Source: Meconema thalassinum
Lineage: Eukaryota; Arthropoda; Insecta; Orthoptera; Tettigoniidae
Assembly (NCBI GenBank): GCA_946902985.2
Contig: OX336388.2
Span: 1,499,616,545 to 1,499,680,544, forward strand
DNA length: 64,000 nucleotides
Reading direction: 5' to 3'
In this document: positions 21,713 to 31,301 of the stretch, one piece after another
Layout: each line of letters opens with the position of its first letter
Numbering within the stretch: position 1 is the stretch's first letter
Position numbers and translations under genes: made by a program
The notes under the pieces: generated by a model
Told to the model about the DNA's origin: nothing
The model's database searches: none
Seen by the model: the letters and a program-made list of their open reading frames with translations, nothing else

Positions 21713-22590
21713 TGTTTTAGATCCCTTATTTAGGGGTGGTAGGACCTAAAACGGAAGAGTTACTGTATTGATTTTGAATGGAGTGTCTAAAAGGGGGTAG
21801 CTGCCTTTGGAGGGGCAAGCTGACCAGTGTGGAGTGTTGTTTAGCGTTAGGAACTAGGGGGCGCTCCTATAAAGACTGTAAATGTGGTTTAAGGGATGTA
21901 GCCTTAGCACGCGGGTCGATGTACTAGTCGCCCAGCCGGCTACTTATTATATAATCACCTTGCTAGTGTCAGCGGTTCGGCACGCGCTTCACTTGAGCAC
22001 GCGAGCCGCTGTGAGGAATACAATGACGTCTGAGTTGGCGTTATTACTACGGTGTGTCACGTCTGACTGTGACGGGAGTAAGGAAGGACGTTGGGACGTG
22101 AAGAAGAGTGTAGATCAGTAATGCAAGTGTAAGAGACTGACCAAGTGTTTATTGGTCAGCAATGAGTAACTGTTAGTCCCTTTTAAGGGATCTTGTGATG
22201 TTATAATGTGAGTACAAACTGTGGGTGTTAGGTTACAAAAGTAGGATTCTGAACACTGACTGACTGACTCACCTCGGTTGACACTGTCGTTAGCCTCCGG
22301 CTGTCTCGTCGAAGCACTGATGATGGAGAGATCCTCGTGACCCACTTAAGGCACCTTTTATACCTTTAGCCTCTGTTCTGTCAGCGCGTTGTGGCATAGT
22401 TGAACCAGTTTGTAGTATGTCGCTGTGTGTCATAATTACGCAAGGGTTGAGCTGCTTTATGGAGTAGCCAGCTGCCCTTATAGTATTGATGGGTATTGGG
22501 TAGGCTTTTAAAGGGTTGCCTTTTATGAGATTTAGACAGATGATGGGGGGGATGATCTCTAAGGGGTGCATACCCCTTGGGTATTGTACA
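21713..22590 (-). repeat. 3' LTR of the LARD-like element
   Basis: 878 bp, TGTTTTAG...TTGTACA as read on the plus strand. Short frames inside it recur unchanged in the other LTR. Confidence 0.92.
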
Positions 22591-22592
22591 AG

Positions 22593-22606
22593 CCTCTTCC
22601 TCCATT
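22593..22606 (-). other. Polypurine tract candidate
   Basis: AATGGAGGAAGAGG on the minus strand lies two bases before the 3' LTR, the expected place for plus-strand DNA priming. Confidence 0.6.
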
Positions 22607-25600
22607 TGGTCGCGTCCTCGCGACCGGGAAGGGCACTTGGGGTTGGGATGTTGTCGTAGTAGTTTTTGAATCCCCCTCGTCTCTTCTGGTGGTGGCGTCG
22701 TAAGCGTCGTCGTATGGAACGGGTGTCGTCGTGCAGAAGTGTAGGTGTGCGGTCAGCCCGTGTTCAGAGGGGAGGGTTATGGGGTGTACATAGATATATA
22801 TGTATATAAATTTTACATTGCATGGTGAAATGTGCATTAACATTGTTGAATAAAGAAAATAATTGCTATTGAGGCACAATCGCCATTGCCGTTGTCGGCA
22901 TAAAAAAGGAAAAAAACATGGTTATACATGGTTACATAGTTGTGCAGGGAGGAAAAACCCAGGGCCGAACGGATGATTGCGTCGTCCGCCCTATCTTGGG
23001 GAAAAAGTGCTCCCTGCAATAAAGAAGATAAGAGAGAATAGAAAAAAATGGGTGTTCCAGGGTATAATTTAAAGGAAATATTTAAAATGTATTTATTGGT
23101 GTGGGATAAAACGGAACACCCTGACAAATGGGGAAGTTAGAAGAGAGAAAAATGAAAGAAAACAATTCACAGACATTGGTTACGTGTTACCTTAGCAAAC
23201 GAAACAAAACAAAACAAAAATATAGACATCGTGTACACGTGAACTTGATAAACAGACAAAAATATATATAGTGTTTAATGTATTATGTTGCGATGCTGAC
23301 ATTTAGGAATTTCCATTGGAATAATTGCCCGTGGGCGCATGAATATGTATGTAGTTTACTCTTTAAAATTATGAACTACAATGACCTTATGTCTACTTAA
23401 GCGCGCTAAACCCTTATAATTCTAGTTTTTGTTTGGATCCTCGCGTGCACGCTACCTGTTTGTACGTACGCTTGCCGTATCACGGCTGATCCTATACGGC
23501 CACCTCTTGGCACGGTTGAGTGGTCGTACCGCTTGCAGTGTATTCTTAATACCTAGTCTGTGAAGCATCCTCTGTGGGTGAATGCTTGCACACTTGGCCA
23601 TGAGGGTCGCCGCCACATGCCGGTTGCGCCCTCATCGCCGTAAGCTGCGTCGCATTTTGACGCTTCAAGTGTTTTTGTTTTATGCAGATCTGCCAGCAAG
23701 CCTGATGCCCCACAGGCATCATTCCTGCTGTGCAGATTATTGACGTGTAGCTGTAAAAAAAAAATGTAGTGAGTGTGTAAGTGAGAATGAATGTTAAATG
23801 GAGGTTAGTATGCACAGGTATAATACTACAATAAGGGGGCATTAAATAGCATGTTGCTGCTATCTGGCAGCAAAATCATAATTACACGTGTCATATTCTA
23901 GGTGACAATGCCTGCAAAAAAAAATGGAGAGGTTAACAAAACATTGAAATTCCCTATTCCATATGCCGCTTCCTGTGGCAGCGTTGCCACAGTCTGAAGC
24001 CCCTTTTTACCTGTGAAAAGAATGGCATGGTTATTATTACTCGATATATGGCCGGGCTTACCCTATATGGTGCCGTGACGTCATTTCCTAATGTGTTGTA
24101 GTATTGGGCTTACCCTGGCAACGAATTTGGGCCGCCAGGCGCCGAAATTTTACCTCAATATATGTATTAAAAAAAATTGTCTTAAATGTAAGACTATGCT
24201 ACATTATAATAACTTATCATGAGTTATCGGACTTACCCTGATGACGGATTTGTGGGTCATCAGGCGCCGAACGGCGTTCTCTTATACTACTTATTCTACT
24301 TATGGTATATATAAAAAAAAACTACATCTAAGCCGAGAGGGTTGCCTTAATCTATTGCCGAAAGATGCTGTGCTGAATTGCAACAGTGTTCATTAAATTT
24401 GCTTAATCCTAGGTTGCGTGTCAAATGCAACCGTCTATAACTAAATTTGGCCTAGGACGATCGCCTGGGGCAATTAAATCCCCAGATCACCACCCGCACG
24501 AGCCCCAGAAACACCGGTTGTCTCTAGGGTCGCTAGATTCCGTCCCCTTAACTCTAGGTGTCGACGTCTATTACTAGGACTAATCTATGCGCAGGCGCTT
24601 ACGGTGCCACTAAGCTAACCGTTTCGCCCGCTGTAACTTTCGTGTTCATAACCGGGTGCTGTTCCTATTTGACGTAGGTGAGCCGCCCACTTGGCTCCTG
24701 TGAGGGGCGCGCAATGCCCCTCTCTGAATGCCCTCTGGTTGCCCGTTGCGTCGCCATTTATGTGGGCATTGGACAGTGTGGTCCAATGGCATAATATCCT
24801 CCGGGAAGAAAGCGTCCGGGGAGTCCTCTTCGCCTGTGTCGGCCGCAATATTTGTATTCATGTGTCCTCCGGGAAGTGAGCGTCCGGGGAGTCCTCTTCG
24901 CCTTAATCGGCATTGCTGGGTTGGCCCACTGAACCCTTTTGAGTGCCCGCTATGCTACTCATTTAAGAACTCTGGCGACCCGTTGTCGTCCATTTACGTG
25001 GGCGCAGGACCGAATGAGCGCGTACATTCCATATATATATATATTCATATTTCATTCTGCATTATTGATTACCGTCGTGGTCTTCACCTTCACCTCGCGG
25101 GGTAAGGACTTGTCGGATCTAGGATTGGTCCTGCTGAACCCTTGGATCCTGCTTCACTCCTGACGAATAGGAGTCTGACTCCCCGCCATGGAAGTCCTAC
25201 TTACGTAAATTTAACTAACAGTCTAGTCATAATATGGTCGTCTCTAGGGATAGCTCCCGAGGCCGGCGCGGAGTGAGCTATTTCTCCCGCCATTCTCAGA
25301 AAGTCTCCCTGCAGGTCTTGGCTTCGACGCCCGTGGCTCAAAGTGGGTTTAGCATCCCTTCCTCCCAGGGGCGGTTTATGCGCACCTAGGATTCCAGAGC
25401 TTGCCCGACCAGGCCGCGAATGCTTTGACCTTACGTGGTTCGTCTATTTGGTCTAGTCGTCAGTAATTTGATGAGCCAACTGGGGTAAGGGTCCACATCG
25501 CCTTCCCCAGCTCTGCTCCTAGTGTTGTGCTTTTGACCTTTGGCTAACGCCGGTATCATCAGCCAGGGTGTTTCAGATTCCCTTTTTTTTTTTTTTTTTT

Positions 25601-28600
25601 TATATAGGTGTAACCTGTGTAAAAAGTGTCAAATGTAAAATACTTCCAGTGTGGTGGGCTGGTAAAACCTCTACATACGTAGACTACTTTAGGCTACCTG
25701 TGCTATATCAGCTTCTCCAGCGATAATGCTCTTTTTTAACCTTGATGGAGGTGTTAGTAGGGTCTGTGGCGTCAGGTACCCTGTTATTGTGATCTGGGGG
25801 TAGTTATCTGTAGAGTGGGTTAAAGCAGGGTAGGAGGAGGTTGCGCACTTCCGAATTCCGCGTTAGTGGCGGCCTGGAACCGGTTTTTGTGCTGGGATGC
25901 TCCTACAGTGAGTGGAACGGGGCAGGTAATTCCCGGGGTTGCAAAAAATAAAATAAAAATCCATGCCGGTCTGATATCAATATCCCCTGGTGAATGGATG
26001 GGATATACATGCATGCGTCTGGATATGAGGCGTTTGCACTCATGTATGGATAGGTGTAGGTTGAGGCATAATACTAATATATTTCCCTCTCATGCGGGAT
26101 GATTTAAATTTAAAAAAAATGGTTAGTATTTATTACTTATGGCCTCATCTCTCATATGGAGATGTGCATTACGCTTAGTTGGTGTTTGCCGATGCACCCC
26201 TCTCATTCAGGTGATAGCGGTGGGGCTCAAGGCGTAGCATGCCCTTTCTGTAAACACATGAAGTTTACCAACCCTTATGTATACTTTGTAGTGTAGTGTA
26301 GCTGTTTTGGTCGTGTTCCTGTGTCTGCGTTGTTTATGTTTGGACGTGAAAAGGTTATGGGAAGGGAGTAGAGTGGGACGCTGTTAGCATGTTCTCTTGT
26401 CATCCTCCCTTGGTCCATGTTGGTTTTCTATCCGCGCTTTGGGATAGCGAAGCTTCACGACCTACGCTGGTCCGTTATAGGGCTAAGTCCTAGTCGCCTG
26501 GAATGATTTGTTTCGGGACTAGGGTCGCAAAAAGAAGTTGTTAAGGGGAGGTCCCGTTTCCTCAAAGTCCCTATGTTCGCCCCTGATTGGTGAGCGCGTT
26601 TGTGTGTGTGTGTGTGACTACGCTCCGCTACACCACGCGGACGCCTGGTCTGCTGTAGGGCTAAGTCCTACTGTGTATATTGTGTATGGGTAGGAAGCGC
26701 CCGTGGCCTGCCAACGTCTTTACGAACGTGCTACTCTGGGCCTGCGACAAGTTTTGGTCTGTGACGTCTGCTTGTTGATAAATGCTTTCGCAGTGTTGAA
26801 AAATGTATAGTGTTATGATTGTTCTGCATTTGTTTATTCATGGTCACTGCCACTACACAATCGCGTTTTGTCATCGACAGTGTTGCAAAGTGGCTAAGTC
26901 TGCAAGTCATCAGTTTGTGTGTGTAACTTCAGGCCGGGATTTTATGTAGGTTAACCACTGTTACGTGTTTTTCTGCACGTATGCCAGTGTGGTCATTGTG
27001 TTAAATTCCTGGCGGCCCGATGTGGTAATCCGCCCTGCTACTATTGCCGTTGTGTGGCCATTATTCCGTAAGACCGTTGTCTTACGAAATTTATATGTCT
27101 CTGTCTGGAAAGTCCATTTTCCCTGTCAAGTGTATTTCTGGAATTTTATGCCTGTCATTTGGCCGCAGGAATGTAGTATTATCTGTCTAAGCCGTTATAT
27201 GGGCCAATTTTGGTGTGATTGGAAGGCCGTCTGCTTGTTTTTCCCTGGCGTGCAATTTTCTCTGGGGTTCGAACCCGTGTTCTATGTAATTCTCTGTGTT
27301 ATATGTCTGCGTTGTTCATGTTCTGCGGGCATTCTGTCTGTATTTTGTTTGTGTTTCTCGTACCGAAAATACCGTTGTTTAGTTAGTTTTCGGTACGAGG
27401 TTTTTGTGTGTGGACATGGGTTCGAAGCCGGTTGTCTGTAAAGATTTGGTGGCCATTTCTGTGCCGCCTACACTATGGCAAATGGGCTGTGTGTTTTTCT
27501 ATGCGCAACCCCTAGTATACCTTCCTGCGAGGAGTTTGCTTATTTTTGCCCTCTCCTCGTAGTGTAAATTTTGAAGATATAGGGTTCTTAGGTTGGATAT
27601 GAATGATTCCGTGCAGTGTGCTTTGGGAACTGTCGTCTGTAAGGCTCGCAGTTTATCACTGAGGTCTGCTTTACTGCTGAGTATGGTGGTGTCGGGTTGC
27701 AATGTCTTGCGCGCTCGCTTGTTTACTTGTTTCGATAACGCTGTGTATCCGAACATGTGTTCTTAATCAGCCTGCTTTCTGTTAGTGCTCTTCGCATTAT
27801 AAAAAGGCAAGAGGGGAATTTTGTGGTTTAACGTGACCATTTCTGGAGATCATGTGCCACGGGATTTCCGTTTTACTTGGAATCCAAACCACAGGCCATG
27901 GCATTTCACTTCGGAAATCTCATATGCATTGGCCGTCTGTAAAAGAACCTTCCATTGACTACACTTGTGTCCCCGAGTGTTGTGTTATGTATACCTATGT
28001 ATAAAATATATATATAGTTTATTTGGCCATTTTTCTTTCTTGGGCTAAATGTGTGAAACAAAAAAAAATTATTTATGCCCCGCTCTGAATTAAGAGAGCA
28101 CATTGAAAGAAAATAATAGTAGGTGGCGTTAGTCTCTAAAAATTATGTCGTGAGCACTATGTTTTTGAAAAAAAATGGTGATTGGGACCTGAGTGTAGTA
28201 TTTACCATTTTGGTAACGTGAGTACTACCGTAATCTGGTTACGTCTCAGGGGAATCTACCGACACTGTCTAGTACACCTTAGGAAGGCCATTGCCAGACG
28301 TAACTGATACCCTTGTATCCACGTCACGAGCAAAGCCAGTGCACTGTGGGAGTCAAACCTGCCTATCAAAGTAATTGTAACTCACCAAAATGACAGTGTC
28401 TCATCCCGGTGTGCAATTGGGCTTTTTAGTTGGTTAAAGCACACCTCCCAAAATTTATTTTTTTTGAAACTAGTTTGAGATTCTTAATTCTTGCCATGCT
28501 TACGGTTTTCGCCCGCAACAAGAGAATCTGTCAAACTGTGGAACCATAACGTAGAACGTCTAGTCATTTCTACTTAGAAAGACTCCCTTAAGCTCTATGC

Positions 28601-28950
28601 TGTGATTTTATGCCTAAGTTGTGTTCAAAATATCTCTTTCCGGCCTTAAGCCTGATGGGCTTTCACTTGGCTTAGTGATGGCCTAATAGAAAGATGCCAT
28701 GGTTCCCAAAAAAAAAACACAGAAGGATTTAAAATTACTCACTTCTAATTTGGCCATGTTGCCCTGTATATACATAAAATACGAGAAAGAAAAAAAAATG
28801 CGCAGTTTATGTTTACTATGTAATTGTCGGTCTATTTTCTGATATCTCCCGCGTGAAAGAACTTGTGTGGCCATTTATGATGGGGGAAGTGATGTTATTT
28901 TATTTCTTTGGCCTTGGTGGAAGTCGTTATCGTCTTTCGAGCTTCAGTGC
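22607..28950. other. Interior of LARD-like element, mostly non-coding
   Basis: Largely non-coding on both strands and rich in hairpins and short internal duplications. Two copies of CTTACCCTG-hairpin-CAGGCGCCGA lie at 24110-24145 and 24231-24270. Two copies of CCTCCGGGAAG...GTCCGGGGAGTCCTC lie at 24797-24837 and 24866-24904. Near-perfect hairpins occur at 27067-27086 and 27357-27399. A minus-strand frame at 27499-27756 (about 80 codons, basic) and a plus-strand frame at 26965-27441 (158 codons, Cys/Phe-rich) have no recognised domain; the latter is probably spurious. Confidence 0.6.
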
Positions 28951-29936
28951 TCAGAAAGGTGAAGGGTTTTGCCCTGTTACGATATTATAGGCCTCTGAAA
29001 TCCATTGAGGTGTTTCTTTGCTGTTTTCCGGCGGAATTTCTAGCAAAGTAAGCCTTGCCCTACTTCCACCGTAGCGCGTGTTTCTAGGTCTAAGTGTACC
29101 TGTATTTAAGGGCGTTATTGCGCTTGGCGCTATCTTAGCAGATTTTGCGGGAGTGTATGTATGTTTGACTGCGAGGTTTTGTGGGGTGGGTAATAATACC
29201 TTTCCTAATCCCCGTGTATTGTATGGTAATGCCTGTTTAATCTGTATGTGCGTGTACCGTGCATCCTGAGGGACTAATGCCGGTGTTCGCCTCCGTTCTG
29301 GCAAATTTGCCCTTTGAACTGGCGGTGAGGGCCGCTTAAGTGCCTGTTTTTGTCCTGCCAATGTGGTGTCGTGTAGCCTGTCCGCTTTCTGGCCCGTGGC
29401 CACGGCAGACTCCTGCCACTGTGTTAGCCTATCTGTGTGAGTGTATGTAGGCTTTATATGTGGTAGGTCAGGCTCTACGTCGTCAGCCCATGACGAGGTT
29501 ACCTCCTGTTGTCCCTCTGTCGTATTATGTGTGATTGAAGGTCCTGGCTTCAACTCCCTCTCGTTCATCCGGTCCGAGGGGATTGTTCCAGGCTCTTCCC
29601 CTCGGCTTGGCAAAATTGCCTTCCGATCCGGAGCTGGAGGACGTGTGTCTGTGTAGGATGTATTCTTTAGTATGTTGGAGCCTAACCTGGCCGTCTCCTG
29701 GACTGTGGCCACGGCGAACTCCTGCCACTGCGTGGCAGTACTTGTCGAGAGGGACATCCTCGCAAATTGTCGAGTTAGCGTATCTACGCTTATGTCCTCT
29801 CTCGGCTGGGCTGGTGGCCCTACCATGAACTCAAAAATGGCCTTGTTGGTTTGGAGTTCACGGTATTCGTCCCAAATTTGGGTGTACTGCCTATTGAGGC
29901 ATATGGCCTGTTTGCAAGTGCTTATGTGCGCATCTT
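28951..29936 (-). CDS. Gag-like proline-rich ORF of the LARD-like element
   Basis: Longest frame of the element's interior, about 328 codons, with the first ATG at 29826. The first quarter (YTQIWDEYRELQTNKAIFEF) is helical. The rest is Pro/Thr/Arg-rich and includes an internal duplication: TATQWQEFAVATVQETARL and DRLTQWQESAVATGQKADRL are about 100 residues apart. There is no Cys-His zinc knuckle and no protease. Position after the 5' LTR and leader suits gag, but I find no sequence motif that proves it. An upstream frame (29949-30245) ends just before it in another frame. Confidence 0.45.
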
Positions 29937-30405
29937 AATCGCGCTGTCCTACCCTCTGACGGAGTGTATGGCTGTTTGCGCTGTATTGTCCCGATTTTCT
30001 GTTTTGAGTGTCCGTATTTGTGTTTGCCTGATCTGTATGTGCCTTTGGCATCTAGCCAATAATGCTACTAATATTGGCATACCCCTATTACCTTCATGGC
30101 TTGCAATCTCTTCATGAGGTGCCATTCTGCCTGAAGTGTATGGGCCTAAAGTAACAATAGAGAGAAAAAAAAAATCTGTGCGTGTTTGCCAGTGTATTCC
30201 TATATCTCTCTGGTTCTGTATGGGGCTAGGGGGTTGGTTTATCAAGCCTTTCCCTTGTGTAGCTAGTTTAGAGCACCAAAAAAAAATATGGTGCTTTCTG
30301 TCTGGGGGAAAAAAATTTTCACTATCTGCTTGGCTTTTTGCGGTTCAGAGGGGGTCGTTTTGACTACGAGGGCTCGTTGGTTGAGTCCTGTTACTGCGCG
30401 TAGTA

Positions 30406-30421
30406 CCCCGCGCCTCCACCA
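30406..30421 (-). other. Primer-binding site candidate
   Basis: Two bases inside the 5' LTR, the minus strand reads TGGTGGAGGCGCGG. It starts with TGG, as sites complementary to a tRNA 3' CCA end do. I cannot name the tRNA. Confidence 0.5.
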
Positions 30422-30423
30422 TC

Positions 30424-31301
30424 TGTTTTAGATCCCTTATTTAGGGGTGGTAGGACCTAAAACGGAAGAGTTACTGTATTGATTTTGAATGGAGTGTCTA
30501 AAAGGGGGTAGCTGCCTTTGGAGGGGCAAGCTGACCAGTGTGGAGTGTTGTTTAGCGTTAGGAACTAGGGGGCGCTCCTATAAAGACTGTAAATGTGGTT
30601 TAAGGGATGTAGCCTTAGCACGCGGGTCGATGTACTAGTCGCCCAGCCGGCTACTTATTATATAATCACCTTGCTAGTGTCAGCGGTTCGGCACGCGCTT
30701 CACTTGAGCACGCGAGCCGCTGTGAGGAATACAATGACGTCTGAGTTGGCGTTATTACTACGGTGTGTCACGTCTGACTGTGACGGGAGTAAGGAAGGAC
30801 GTTGGGACGTGAAGAAGAGTGTAGATCAGTAATGCAAGTGTAAGAGACTGACCAAGTGTTTATTGGTCAGCAATGAGTAACTGTTAGTCCCTTTTAAGGG
30901 ATCTTGTGATGTTATAATGTGAGTACAAACTGTGGGTGTTAGGTTACAAAAGTAGGATTCTGAACACTGACTGACTGACTCACCTCGGTTGACACTGTCG
31001 TTAGCCTCCGGCTGTCTCGTCGAAGCACTGATGATGGAGAGATCCTCGTGACCCACTTAAGGCACCTTTTATACCTTTAGCCTCTGTTCTGTCAGCGCGT
31101 TGTGGCATAGTTGAACCAGTTTGTAGTATGTCGCTGTGTGTCATAATTACGCAAGGGTTGAGCTGCTTTATGGAGTAGCCAGCTGCCCTTATAGTATTGA
31201 TGGGTATTGGGTAGGCTTTTAAAGGGTTGCCTTTTATGAGATTTAGACAGATGATGGGGGGGATGATCTCTAAGGGGTGCATACCCCTTGGGTATTGTAC
31301 A
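30424..31301 (-). repeat. 5' LTR of the LARD-like element
   Basis: 878 bp, same sequence as 21713-22590. It would carry the element's promoter on the minus strand. Confidence 0.92.

Larger units (their letters stand above)
21713..31301 (-). mobile_element. 9.6-kb LTR retroelement without recognisable pol (LARD-like)
   Basis: Direct repeats 21713-22590 and 30424-31301 (878 bp each) begin TG and end CA and appear identical throughout. ATAC is duplicated at 21709-21712 and 31302-31305 (4 bp). On the minus strand the 5' LTR is the right-hand one. The primer site candidate at 30406-30421 starts TGGTGGAGGCGCGG, and the polypurine tract AATGGAGGAAGAGG at 22593-22606 abuts the 3' LTR. No reverse transcriptase, integrase or protease motif is visible in the 7.8-kb interior on either strand, only a gag-like frame. 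It therefore fits a large retrotransposon derivative moved in trans. Confidence 0.88.

Noticed and set aside
27241..27440. tRNA-like B boxes (ttcgaacccg, ttcgaagccg) in the LTR element
   Set aside because: Only the B-box core is present; no A box at the right distance and no cloverleaf.
26965..27441. 158-codon plus-strand ORF with Cys/Phe/Val-rich sequence in the LTR element
   Set aside because: Composition is like antisense of coding or low-complexity sequence, it lies opposite to the element's orientation and has no recognisable domain.
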